In this document: positions 23,095 through 35,279 of the stretch, one piece after another
How positions within the stretch are numbered: the first letter of the stretch is position 1
Layout of the letters: every line of letters starts with the position of its first letter
Source of the DNA: Ashinkailepas kermadecensis
Lineage: Eukaryota > Arthropoda > Thecostraca > Neolepadidae
Direction of reading: 5' to 3'
NCBI GenBank assembly: GCA_034440615.1
Contig: JAOTOM010002330.1
Location: forward strand, 1 to 64,000
Length of the DNA: 64,000 nucleotides
Made by a program: the position numbers and the translations under genes
Notes under the pieces: model-generated
The model's database searches: none
The model's input: the letters and a program-made list of their open reading frames with translations, nothing else
What the model was told of the DNA's origin: nothing

Positions 23095-24652
23095 GGCGCG
23101 CTGTCGGGTGGCGCGGCCGCCGGGAGCTGGGGCCTCCCTCGGGTGTCGGCGGCACACCTCCTCGTCCTGTCGGGTGGCGCGGCCGCCGGGAGCTGGGGCC
23201 TCCCTCGGGTGTCGGCGGCACACCTCCTCCTGTCGGGAGCTGGGGCCTCCCTCGGGTGTCGGCGGCACACCTCCTCGTCCTGTCGGGTGGCGCGGCCGCC
23301 GGGAGCTGGGGCCTCCCTCGGGTGTCGGCGGTACACCTCCTCCTGTCGGATGGCGCGGCCGCCGGGAGCTGGGGCCTCCCTCGGGTGTCGGCGGTACACC
23401 TCTTCGTCCTGTCGGGTGGCGCGGCCGCCGGGAGCTGGGGCCTCCCTCAGGTGTCGGCGGCACACTTCCTCCTGTCGGGCGGCTCGGCTGCCGGGAGCTG
23501 GGGCCTCCCGCAGGTGTCCGCGACACACCTCCTCCTGTCGGCGGCACACCTCCTCCTGTCGGGAGCTGGGGCCCTTCCTCAGGTGTCGGCGGCACACCTC
23601 CTCCTGTCGGGAGCTGGGGCCCTCCCTCAGGTGTCGGCGGCACACCTCCTCCTGTCGGGAGCTGGGGCCCTTCCTCAGGTGTCGGCGGCACACCTCCTCC
23701 TGTCGGGAGCTGGGGCCTCCCTCGGGTGTCGGCGGCACACCTCCTCCTGTCGGGAGCTGGGGCCCTCCCTCAGGTGTCGGCGGCACACCTCCTCCTGTCG
23801 GGAGCTGGGACCTTCCCTCAGGTGTCGGCGGCACACCTCCTCCTGTCGGGAGCTGGGGCTCTCCCTCAGGTGTCGGCGGCACATCTCCTCCTGTCGGGAG
23901 CTGGGGGTCTCCTTCAGGTGTCGGAGACACCTCCTGTCGGGAGCTGGGGCCCTCCCTCAGGTGTCGGCGGCACACCTCCTCCTGTCGGGAGCTGGGGCCC
24001 TTCCTCAGGTGTCGGCGGCACACCTCTTCCTGTCGGGAGCTGGGGCCTTCCTCAGGTGTCGGCGGCACACCTCCTCCTGTCGGGAGCTGGGGCCCTTCCT
24101 CAGGTGTCGGCGGCACATCTCCTCCTGTCGGGAGCTGGGACCTTCCCTCAGGTGTCGGCGGCACACCTCCTCCTGTCGGGAGCTGGGATCTTCCCTCAGG
24201 TGTCGGCGGCACACCTCCTCCTGTCGGGAGCTGGGACCTTCCATCAGGTGTCGGCGGCACACCTCCTCCTGTCGGGAGCTGGGGCCCTCCCTCAGGTGTC
24301 GGCGGCACACCTCCTCCTGTCGGGAGCTGGGGCCCTTCCTCAGGTGTCGGCGGCACACCTCCTCCTGTCGGGAGCTGGGACCTTCCCTCAGGTGTCGGCG
24401 GCACACCTCCTCCTGTCGGGATCTGGGGCCTCCCTCGGGTGTCGGCGGCACACCTCCTGTCGGGAGCTGGGGCCCTCCCTCAGGTGTCGGCGGCACACCT
24501 CCTCCTGTCGGGAGCTGGGACCTTCCCTCAGGTGTCGGCGGCACACCTCCTCCTGTCGGGAGCTGGGGCCCTCCCTCAGGTGTCGGCGGCACACCTCCTC
24601 CTGTCGGGAGCTGGGGCCCTTCCTCAGGTGTCGGCGGCGCACCTCCCGGACG
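23095..24652. repeat. Minisatellite, 48-bp unit
   Basis: About thirty copies of a 48-bp unit containing TCGGGAGCTGGGGCCCTCC, then TCAGGTGTCGGCGGCACACC. The first five or so copies carry an extra GTGGCGCGGCCGCC block, forming a longer subfamily. The unit length is a multiple of three, so frames stay open for hundreds of codons on both strands without being genes. Confidence 0.95.
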
Positions 24653-25059
24653 CGTTCGCCATCCACTCACCGGCCGCCGGCCGCTCTCGATTCTCACGCT
24701 GATACCAAACGCACGACACCTTCACAGCAGCCGCTCGGTATCTGCCCAACTCGGTCGAGTGTCTCCGTCCCTTGCCGCAGAGTCTGGCGCGCGGTTCACC
24801 TATGCCTCTGCTCGGGTCACGCCGACCGCCGGTATCTTGCACGCATTCGAGGACAGCGGCTGTCATTACTCCAGGAGACGGCTATCCAGACAAAAGAGCG
24901 ACGTTCACGCAGCTGTCAGCTGCAAATGGTGTCTGTAACCAGTCGGCTGCCAACGCCGTGCGTGTGCTGCTGCGGCCCGCTCCGGCGACAAGCAGCAGCG
25001 CCAGACGACAGCGCCGCCGACTGGCGCTGCGGCTATGCGGGAGGGACAGGACAGACAGG

Positions 25060-25290
25060 CTGGGGTTACTGGACAGAGCCCAGGTTACAGGACAGGGATG
25101 GCGTCACAGGACAGGGCTGTGGTCAAAGGACCAGGATGATGTCAGAGGACAGTACTGAGGTCATGGGACAGGGATGACGTCACAGCACAGGGCTGTAGTC
25201 AAAGGACAGGACTGAGATCAGAGGAAAGTGCCGAGGTCATGGAACCGGGCTGATGTCGCAGGACAAGGCTGTAGTTTAGAGACTGAGAGT
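25060..25290. repeat. Degenerate GGACAGGGATGACGTCA array
   Basis: About ten diverged 17-21-bp units with GGACAG, CAGGGCTGTAGTCA and GACGTCA. Confidence 0.72.
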
Positions 25291-28200
25291 TCACCCGGTA
25301 CGTGCAGGACAGTACTGGGTCCTGGGTGTACATCCGGTAAGAAGCGGGGGCTAAGGCGAGGGGACAGAATGTGTCAGGGGAGGGAAGAGACACACGTCGG
25401 CTGTCAGTGACCCACGGTAGGGCGCAGCACCACTAAACATCTCGCCACAAGGCTTCCGGCCGCGGTCGGACCATTACCGACGCGGGGCGGGGAAGGGCAG
25501 GAGACGGAATGGGGAGGCGGGGGGGGGCAGGTGCCTGTTATTTACTCAGCGCCAAACGATGACAATCTCGGCGCTGAACGAGGGACAACACAGGACAGGC
25601 CAAAGCGGGAGACTTGTTTTTCAGGTTGGGTTGGAGAACAGCAGACAGGCTCCGTATGCGAAGGTAGGAGAAGAGTTGGGAGGGGTTCTGTTTGGCCAGA
25701 TGTGCAAAGCCAGCTTCTAGTTAAACATTGACACACAATGGGTGTTGTACGTTCCACCCAGCCTAGCCGGATCAAATTTGAGCACAGATGCAGCCTAACG
25801 CAGCGAATACGTGGCGGGCAAGTCAGGTGTGTGACAGATGTCGGTTGCGCCGTGTCCGTCAGTGTCACGTGACGTGGGCGTCACGTCACGTCTGGGTCAC
25901 GTGTCCATGCACTGCAGCCGGCGGTCAGCGTGTGACGTCTCCCGCTGCAGTGTGACTATGCATTCCCAGCGGCCAGTGTGCCGGTGCGTGTCGGCCGCCG
26001 CCTCGGCCGCGGAAGCGGGCGCGATGATGAGGCACCGGCGCCACACTTGGCGCGCCTCACCGCCGACACGGCACGTCGCAAATAAACGACGCGCGCGTCG
26101 GCGAATCGCTCGCCGACGCGGCGGCCGCCAATAAGGCGGGCGCGAGCGACGCGCCGCGTCGACGGGCGATCAGCGCGCCACCTGCGCGGCCCGTCCGTCG
26201 GCGGCCCGCCGCCCGCCGCCCGCCGCCCGCCGGCGCTCTAACCCAGGCGGATGCCTGCAGCCGTGCACGCTCACCGCCCGGACCCGATTAGCAGTGTCAC
26301 TGACGCGGCCGGCAGCAACTGTGCGTAAGTGGCTGGTGACGGGCGCGCCGGCGAGCGGCCGCCGCCGCCGGCCGGCCCGTCCGCCGCCGCGACACACGCA
26401 TACATTAGCGACGCGCTTTTTGCGGCGCGCGCCGTGTCGCCGGCCGCGCACAATGGCCGCATCAGTCGGCTGTCGCGGCGCGCCATTGTGTGCGCCGGCC
26501 GGCGGTGTCGCGCCGCGCCGACACCTCGGCGCGAGGTGTCACCCTCTCCAGATAGCCGGCCACTTGACCGCCTGCTTGCGCGCCTCTCACCGCACGCCGG
26601 CTCTAGACAACATATCGCCGCCGTGGCGTGCGAAAGCAATGGTAGAAGACGGTCGAGCACGCGTGCTCCCTGCACTGGCTGAGAGCAAGATGTGCAGAGC
26701 CCCCCCCCCCTCATACATTGACGGTGGGTGGTGGGGCTGGATGATGGGGGCAGAGCCCCCTTACATTGACCGAGGCTGGATGATGGGGGCTCCTTACAGT
26801 GACCGAGGCGGGTGGTGGGCACTTGGGCAGGCCTTACCAGACCGGCCAATGCCGGGTGGTGGACAGACATCAAGCTGACTTTTGGGCGAGCGTCGGACAG
26901 GCTACACTGACTGCATGAATGGGCGGAGACGAACCTCCATGTAATAACGGTCAACACGACATCGACATTTCTTCCAGACTAGGATCCACAAACACTTGTG
27001 GTGCTGCCGAAAGAAAACACGTCTGCCAATGTTGTTCGGCAGGAGTGTGAACAGTTGGCGGACCCTCGGCAGAGCCCCAGGGTCACCTGGGCGGCACAAA
27101 GGGTCACATGGTGTCTCCCAGTGTGGTCAGTAGTCGGTAGGGACATTATTGTGTACAAGCTGGATATCATCTACAGGGCCAACCGAGACGGCGGAGCCGC
27201 GAACACTACCCGAGCTACCGAGCGAACCCCGAACAACCCGAGTCACCGAGTTGACCGGGAGCAGCAGCAATCAGTGATGACTAAGTAATCGGCAGGGTGG
27301 GTCGACAAGCATTCTTCGCCACCAGAATCGCTACGGTCTGCAAGGATTACCAGATCACCGAGGCCGGAAGATTCCCCGGACACCAGGGTCACCGTGGTCG
27401 CCGGGGTCACCGGTACAAATAGGTCCGGCGGAGGGCACCATTTCGCCGGCTCGGGGACAGCCCTACCGCCCATCGCCGCTCGACGTCGCCGCGCGCGCCC
27501 GCGCCCGCTCCGGTTACACAGATCAGGTGCCAATGACACCCGGAAAATTAATCGGCTATTACTGTCGGTGGTCAGCGGGAGGCGCCGCGGTCCGGTCACG
27601 GCCCGACACCCACCCGGCTCCGGTGTCCAGTCATACTTCACGTGGCCAACAATGCGCCGCGCTCCGGTTACACGGGCAGAAAAAGCGCGCCAACGCCGGC
27701 CGCGGCCGCCGCGCCTGCTCGGCCCGCCGACCTGATAACTCTCGGCTGCGAGACGGCAGCCAACAAAAAGGCCGTATCGGATGGCGTTGCCGATAACACT
27801 GTTTACTCAGCGCATTATTCTCTAAGCCACAGCTGACAGTACTCCATGGTGGCTGTGATATGGCGCGAACGGTGTGCGATAGCGCCGAGCGCCGGCTACC
27901 GCTCCCGCACTGGCGGCGCACACGCCGTGGGCGGCACCGACGCCAGCTAGGCAGACTCTCGCGCTGTGCTGGCGGCTCGGACTGCTGATGTAGCCGTCGA
28001 GACGTTCAGTGTGCCGGCACTGCAGGGTCTCACATTCACTCGATCGGTCTAAGGAATGCGTACCATCTCTGCCATTCTGTTCTTACGGGCCTGACGCACA
28101 CCGACGCCGATTCCCACAGCCATGCTGGCACCCTCCCCGACCGCCCCTGCGTCCTTGGATGTTTGGCACGCGCATTGACACCAATCCGGACGGTACTGAT

Positions 28201-28773
28201 CCCTGAAGTCCCTTCTGACACTTTCCTGCCTTGATATAGGGATGTGATCCACTGACTGAACAACATTTTGGCCAGGTCGTGATGTGTGTCATCAGTGACC
28301 TGGTCACAACATCCGACATCCTCTCTGATCCGCTCGGCTCACTCAGAGGTTCAGCACACGCTCTGTCGCCCAACATGATCATAAACGCCTGCCACCTCTA
28401 TGACATAGCCCTGCTCCAAGACGCGCGACACACGTCTCTTGACACGCACCCTCTTTGCAGGAGTGATCTTCGTCGATGTGGCTCCCCGATAAGCGCGCGT
28501 ACACCCATCGGCGACGGTCCAGTGCGGCCAAGTGGCATCACATAAAGCACGCTCATATTTACGGCGGCTTATGAGCGAGCCTAACAAGACGTAAAGGCAA
28601 GTCATTTGACTTGCAGAAACGGCTCGTCGGTGGTCGCACACCAATGGACGACAGCCGGGCGCCGGAGTAGGGACACCTAAATAATTCGGAACACGACGCA
28701 CCAAGGCCAGTGCTCGGCCGCCGACCTCGACCCCCTCCCCCGCCGCGGTGGCAGGCGCGCCCACCCTCATCGA
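25291..28773. other. Intron region, CpG-rich patches, nothing coding recognised
   Basis: Very CpG-rich from about 25840 to 26620 and 27380 to 27960. No exon with Ig or linker character and proper splice sites was found on the minus strand. Confidence 0.4.
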
Positions 28774-28953
28774 GCGGCACCCGGCTGTGGCGGCGCGACT
28801 TTGTCGCCGAGATGTCGCGATGCCAGGAATTCGCCGGCGCACGCCCGCCGCCAGGCCGAACGCGCGGCACCCGGCTGTGGCGGCGCGACTTTGTCGCCGA
28901 GATGTCGCGATGCCAGGAATTCGCCGGCGCACGCCCGCCGCGAGGCCGAACGC
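28774..28953. repeat. Tandem duplication, 90-bp unit
   Basis: Two nearly identical 90-bp copies, each starting GCGGCACCCGGCTGTGGCGG and containing GATGCCAGGAATTCGCCGG. Confidence 0.93.
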
Positions 28954-29346
28954 GACGCGAGCGACGGAACGAAATTCTGCAGCTGGTAATCTGTCGTTGG
29001 GAGGGCACGACAGCCTCGGCGAAACATTCCGGCCGTCATGGTGGTGATGTCCGCCGTGAGAGGTGTCGCCGGAGGTATGAGTGTTGCACAGCTGCACGCA
29101 CCAAACTGTCGCCATGGCCGACAGTTCAGGCGTACTCGCCGTCGCCGAGGTCTGAGAACGTGGAGTACGGCTTCTGGGCCACGTATAGTCGTGTGCTGAA
29201 GCAGACTCGATTTGTTTTGAGGTAGTATGTGCGTGATAATGACCTATGTCTGCGCCATGCCCAACAGTCTGATGCCGTCTGAGCGGGACTGACTGAACAA
29301 CAACACCGCCTTTACGATTACCTCGGGACACACAGCTCCAACTGAC

Positions 29347-29503
29347 CTATCACCACCAGCTTGATCTGGTGCTGCACGGTGCCGAAGCCGGTGATGCCTT
29401 TGCAGCGGTAGATGCCGCTGAGGTCGGCAGTGGCCGATTTCACGCGTAGGTTGCGGTTGCCGAACCGAAAGCCGGGCCATGTCCCATCCACCTTCTCCCC
29501 GTC
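29347..29503 (-). CDS. FGFRL1: FGFRL1 exon, Ig1 second half
   Basis: Fifty-two codons plus one base complete Ig domain 1. The exon opens with D-G-E-K, as in the D-G that follows the core tryptophan segment in vertebrate FGFRL1. It contains the F-strand motif D-L-S-G-I-Y-R-C (second Ig cysteine, codon 34) followed by K-G-I-T-G-F-G and a G strand ending K-L-V-V-I. The acceptor is CAG at 29506-29504 and the donor is G|GTCAGT at 29346. It enters in phase 0 and leaves in phase 1. The next exon I can find on this strand (6017-5916) enters in phase 0, so at least one linker exon is missing between them. In vertebrate FGFRs this linker carries the acidic box. Confidence 0.88.
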
Positions 29504-29579
29504 CTGAGGCCAACGGGTCACCAGGTCAGTGGAGTGATAACAGAACGACAGGTCAGTTAGAGCACACACAGATCGACAG

Positions 29580-29665
29580 GGCCGTACGCCGGAAACAAGG
29601 CTGCCAAAGGAGATAACAGGTTGATCTGCTATCTCCTTTGGCAGCCCTATTTCCGGCGTACGGCC
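29580..29665 (-). ncRNA. Intronic 40-bp hairpin, miRNA-precursor-like
   Basis: Arms 29580-29619 and 29626-29665 with a six-base loop are identical at 37 of 40 positions. It lies in the intron just upstream (gene sense) of the second Ig1 exon. All three differences are transitions that give C-A mismatches on the plus strand but G-U pairs on the minus strand, so the minus-strand transcript forms an unbroken 40-bp stem. It might be a microRNA or siRNA precursor, an editing substrate, or a recent inverted duplication. No known microRNA was recognised. Confidence 0.4.
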
Positions 29666-29667
29666 AG

Positions 29668-29806
29668 AGTCATCGGCCAACAATGGTAACGGCCCGATAA
29701 AGCAGAAAACGGGTAAACGGAGTCATCGGTCAACAATGGTAACGGACCGATAAACCAGATAACGGGTGAACAGGTTCATCAGCCGGCAATAGTAACGGCC
29801 CGATGC
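29668..29806. repeat. Minisatellite, 53-bp unit
   Basis: Two and two-thirds copies beginning AGTCATCGGCCAACAATGG and containing AACGGCCCGATAAA, directly beside the hairpin. Confidence 0.88.
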
Positions 29807-30659
29807 ATCGACCACGTTGAAGATTCCTTCAATAGGCATAAGCACTCATGATGCAAGTTTTCCGACTTGCTCACTAAGCCACTCCCCTTGGATGAGAAAG
29901 ATTGTGTTTATCGTATAGTGATTGTCGCTCAATGAACAGGGACCAGGAGATGATCAATACTACTTGCAACATGTCAAGCCAATATTTCCGACCTTTTCCT
30001 ATAAGAATTGCTTGAAAACGGCTTGTACAAGCTCAGCCTCTGTCCACGCCCGTAATTGGCACATCGAGATAACAGACAAGCCTTCAATCCACTGCTGACG
30101 GTGACAAGACACAGCACTTTATAAAATAATCATCCTCTCTGCTCACAATCAGAGACAATGTGAGGCGTCGCAAGACGTGATTTCACAAACAGACGGCGAA
30201 TTCCATGGCTCAGCATGTCTGTGATTCACTCATGTGCAAACGGCGACCGCAGATTTGGCTGCGCTGCATGAGCAAGGAACACGGTTCAGTAACTCCGCGT
30301 CACAGGATCGTCAGCGGCGCTACCATCTTCAGACACGACTCACTTCGCATTTGTGATGACATAGATCATGTTTAAGGCCCACTGTTTGACAGCCGGAATT
30401 GACAGGGTGAAGCCGACACATGACGGAACGGCCCAGTCCGGGTGTCGGGGAATGGCGCTGGGCCTGGCTCGAAGAGGACGCACGCCGGTCAGTCGGTGAA
30501 ATAAACAAGTCGAGCCAATCATGAGTCACAAATTCCGCCTGTGAGCACACATGTGCAAACACCCACCACGGTTAGCGTTGTACGGAGTCACAGAGCAAAC
30601 AAACATAGCAGGGAAGCGAGGAGGGTTAGGGGAGGGAGAGGAAGGGGAAAGGAGAGAGG

Positions 30660-31340
<681 letters not shown>

Positions 31341-31666
31341 GGGAGAAGGGAAGAAGAGAGAGAATGGAATAGTTCCGTTGGCATTTTTGAAATGGCAATA
31401 TAGTCCACAATCATCACGAACTCGTCCATAGTTGCCACATTTCGGCATCCACAGTGTTAAAAATTTGTTTCATGTTCGATGAATAATCCGTCAATTATTC
31501 CAATTAGGAGTTTCGAAAGCCTGGCATAATAAACATTTGATTCCAGAGGCGTGATATTCCAGAGATTCCAGAGATTATATTAACGAGGCGTGAAAGAGCA
31601 GAAGGTTTGACTGGCACCACGCTCGTTTGTTCTGTGCTACGAGACAAGAGGAATGACGGTACTCAC

Positions 31667-31785
31667 CTTAGTCCAGTCGACCAGCAGGTGGGATGACGAA
31701 GACACGGGGCAGACCAGCTTGACCTGCTGTCCCAGCTTCACCACCTGCAAATCTGTCGCCTCGTCTGGATTTATCTGGGGTGGTC
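31667..31785 (-). CDS. FGFRL1: FGFRL1 exon, Ig1 first half
   Basis: The exon supplies two bases and 39 codons, starting P-P-Q-I and ending V-D-W-T-K. It carries the first cysteine of Ig domain 1 in V-K-L-V-C-P-V (codon 25) and the core tryptophan at codon 37. The text V-V-K-L-G-Q-Q-V-K-L is a typical Ig A'/B strand. The acceptor CCAG ends at 31786 after a pyrimidine-rich stretch; the donor AAG|GTGAGT at 31666 is a consensus match. Phase in is 1, matching the signal exon, and phase out is 0, matching the next exon, which starts D-G. Ig1 of FGFR-family receptors is usually the least conserved and can be dispensable for ligand binding. Confidence is high because both splice sites, both phases and the Ig pattern agree. 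Confidence 0.88.
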
Positions 31786-32708
31786 CTGGAACAACAGGAG
31801 TGCATAGTTGATTGGCACGCTCACCAGAAACATTAGCCAACTATGCCGGCTCCGATGAAATTTATTCCGTGATTTGATTCGGTACAAGCTGCAACATGCC
31901 TTCGGCGTACTTTAAATGTCTGCGCGTGATTCCAAGCAACTTGGGTGTAACAACTGCTGGCCACAGATACTCGCAAGTCCTAACAACGTCACTCCAGATA
32001 TACACCTGCCCCCGAGAAGAAGTATGTCCATTCTGACACCTAGTCGTCGGTCCCAGTCCCCCGACACCTTGTCGATCCGTCAGGCCGCGTCCTCGCTACC
32101 CAACGACGGAGCCAAGCTCGGCCGATGGCGGTCGAGCCGAGTCGCCCTCGACGCCTCACCGGCAAGCGCACGCGTCCCAGGGCGGCGCGTCCCCCCGGGA
32201 GCCGATCGGCCGGCGGAGACAGCGCCGACGGACTCCGACGCGACACAGGCCGGCACCGGCGCGGCCGGCCCGATAGCCGGGCGTCGCCGGCCGCCGCTGG
32301 CTTCCATCAGCCGCTCAATGGACGGCTGTGGCGGCGCGGGCAGCCGGCAAACTTTGGCCGCCCGCCGGCCGGCGTATAAACAGCGCCGGTGACGGACCGA
32401 CGGACCGCGCCCGCCGCGCGGCCCCGCTGTCGTCGCTGCCCCGCCCGCCGGCGACGACGGCCCGACGACGGCGACGACGGTCCGACACGGGCGTCCGGCG
32501 GCCCGACACGGGCGTCCGGCGGTCCAACATACTGGCCCGGCGCCCTACACACCGGTCCGGAGGCCCGGCACAGGCGTCCGGCGGCCTTACACACCGGTCC
32601 GCTCGTCCGACACGAAGCTTCGATATGTCGGTCCGCTCGTCTGACGAGGCGGTCTACTGGTTCGCCAGAGCGACCTGGTTGTTTGAAGTGGCAGTACGAT
32701 ATAGTCAG

Positions 32709-32767
32709 ATTGGCGCGATATGACCAATGAAGTCGATGCGCCCCATAGCTCAAATAATTAACTAACG
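32709..32767 (+). mobile_element. 5'-truncated SINE/LINE tail
   Basis: A 59-bp insert flanked on both sides by the exact 11-bp direct repeat GATATAGTCAG (32698-32708 and 32768-32778). It contains GTCGATGCGCCCCATAGC followed by an AATAATTAACTAAC tail, shared with the copies near 42.8 and 54.95 kb. The duplication and 3' tail mark it as a retroposed, strongly truncated copy. Confidence 0.75.
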
Positions 32768-32784
32768 GATATAGTCAGTGGCTC

Positions 32785-33657
32785 AATCTGACACTGTATG
32801 TCGGCCTGACACTGTACACCAGTCTGACACTATATATTGGTCTGACACTGTATATCGGTCTGACACTATATGTTGGTATGTCACTGCATGCCGGTCTGAC
32901 GCTGTATGCCGGTCTGACACTGTATGCCGGTCTAACACTATATGTTGGTCTGACACTGTATGCCGGTCTGACACTGTATGTCGGTCTGACACTATATATC
33001 GGTCTGACACTATATATCGGTCTGACACTGTATGTCGGTCTGCCATTGTATGCCGGTCTGACACTGTATATCGGTCTGACACTATATGTCGGTCTGACAC
33101 TATATGTTGGTCTGACACTGTATGTCGGTGTGACACTATATGCCGGTCTGACACTATATGTCGGTGTGACACTGTATGTCGGCCTGACACTGTATGCCGG
33201 TCTGACACTGTATATCGGTCTGACACTGTATGCCGGTCTGACACTGTATGCCGGTCTGACACTGTATGCCGGTCTGACACTGTGTGTCGGTCTGACACTG
33301 TATGCCGGTTTGACACTATATGTGGTCTGACACTGTGTCGGTGTGACACTGTATGCCGGTTTGACACTATATGTCTGTCTGACACTATGCCGGTTTCACA
33401 CTGTATGTTGGTCTGACACTGTATATCGGTATGACACTATATGTCGGTCTGACACTATATGTAGGTCTGACACTATATGTCTGTCTGACACTATGTGCCG
33501 GTCTGACACCGTGTGCCGGTCTGACACTATATGTCGGTCTGACACTGTATGTTGGTCTGACACTGTATGCCGGTCTGACACTGTATGTCGGTCTGACACT
33601 GTATGTCGTTCTGACACTATATGTCGTTCTGACACTGTATGCCGGTCTGACACCGTG
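32785..33657. repeat. Minisatellite, 18-bp unit
   Basis: About 48 copies of TCTGACACTGTATGTCGG with variants TATATATCGG, TATGCCGG and TATGTTGG. The unit is six codons long, so all frames give hexapeptide-repeat artefacts (such as L-T-L-Y-V-G). Confidence 0.97.
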
Positions 33658-33825
33658 TCCCAGTCAGCCAGATCAGTGGCCCGGCTCCCAGCGTCGGGTC
33701 GCTGTCGGACCACCACTCTGGTGCGGGGGTGGCGGTGGATATCGGGCTTACGACGCGTCGACTGTTTTGGGTCAAATAGCGTAGCCAATCTCCCACCCCG
33801 ACTGGTCGCGGGCGATGAGTAGCGG

Positions 33826-34097
33826 CAGGCGGGACTCGAGCCAACGACCCATCGGTTGGGAGACGGGCACCTCACCCCCAGGCTACTCTCTGCCGGCGGG
33901 ACTCGAGCCAACAACCCATCGGTTGGGAGACGGGCACCTCACCCCCAGGCTACTCGCTGCCGGCGGGACTCGAGCCAACAACCCATCGGTTGGGAGACGG
34001 GCACCTCACCCCCAGGCTACTCCCTGCCGGCGGGACTCGAGCCAACAACCCATCGGTTGGGAGACGGGCACCTCACCCCCAGGCTACTCGCTGCCGC
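33826..34097. repeat. Minisatellite, 67-bp unit
   Basis: Four almost perfect copies of a unit containing GGCGGGACTCGAGCCAACAA and ACGGGCACCTCACCCCCAGG. Confidence 0.94.
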
Positions 34098-34305
34098 CGC
34101 TTTTGTTTCCGACGTATTTTTCATTAGCTGATGTGCTTACGCGCCGTTGTCTGGGTGCAGAACAGCCGCCACGTGGAAGTACCCTAATAAATACATGACT
34201 GACTTTGACTTTGCTTTGGTGCGACACAGGATGCACAGCTCTCCGGCCGCGTTCGACAAAATTCCCGGGCAACACCTCTCCGTCTCCGGAGGCAGATTTG
34301 ACGCA

Positions 34306-34597
34306 GCGCAAGGCGAGCTGTCCGGCCGGCTCCTGCGGGCCTCTTCCGCGCCGACTCGGCGAGCTGTCCGGCCGGCTCCTGTGGGCCTGTTCCGCGCCGA
34401 CTCGGCGAGCTGTCCGGCCGGCTCCTGTGGGCCTGTTCCGCGCCGACTCGGCGAGCTGTCCGGCCGGCTCCTGTGGGCCTGTTCCGCGCCGACTCGGCGA
34501 GCTGTCCGGCCGGCTCCTGTGGGCCTGTTCCGCGCCGACTCGGCGAGCTGTCCGGCCGGCTCCTGTGGGCCCCTTCCGCGCCGACTCGGCGCGATGT
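34306..34597. repeat. Minisatellite, 46-bp unit
   Basis: Six copies of GGCGAGCTGTCCGGCCGGCT, then CCTGTGGGCCTGTTCCGCGC, CGACTC. The outer copies carry substitutions. Confidence 0.95.
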
Positions 34598-35279
34598 TCG
34601 GCGACGATAACACGCGGACAACGCCGATCCCGCGCCGATGTCATCTGGCGCCAATGCCAATGAATCGCCTTCGCGACGCGTCAACCGCCTCATTATTCAG
34701 CGCCGATATACGATATGACGCGTACATGGAAGCGGAGATGTTCCGTCGATCGTATCTCGCCGAATGCCCGAGATGCGGCTATCGCGCCAAATACATTCCA
34801 GGCGCCGACTCGTCGCCTGCAAGCTGGCCACAAAATGGCGGCAGCTGCATGCTGTTGCGGCGGCCGGGCCCTGCACGGGACCTGGCGACTGCCAGGGGGC
34901 GAGACGCGTCGATGGTCAGCAATACACCTCAAGGGGTTCGCGGAGATCGGCGTCGGATCAGAGCATCGATGCCCGGGGCGAACTGGCGCCGTCGACAACA
35001 CAGAAACAGGGCACTCGCCAGAGCCACTCCAATCGGACGGTGAGGCGCGCGTGCCTCGGACGGCGACCGCCGCATCCGGCTGGCTGACACTCCGCAACGT
35101 ACTCCCAGGTTGACAATGGCGGGTCGCCGATGCGCCACTTAATCTTGTGGCGGCACCGCCGAGATATATGGCCGGCGATTTCTGGTGTTTAGGCCATTAT
35201 TCATGTCTGACGCGCCTTCACGCCGCGCATATATAAACACGGGGGAACACTGCCGTTGTCCGGTCCAGCATCGGCGTGG

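Noticed and set aside
22790..25177. A 795-codon plus-strand frame and several 230-634-codon frames
   Set aside because: Produced by the 48-bp array; open in several frames on both strands at once.
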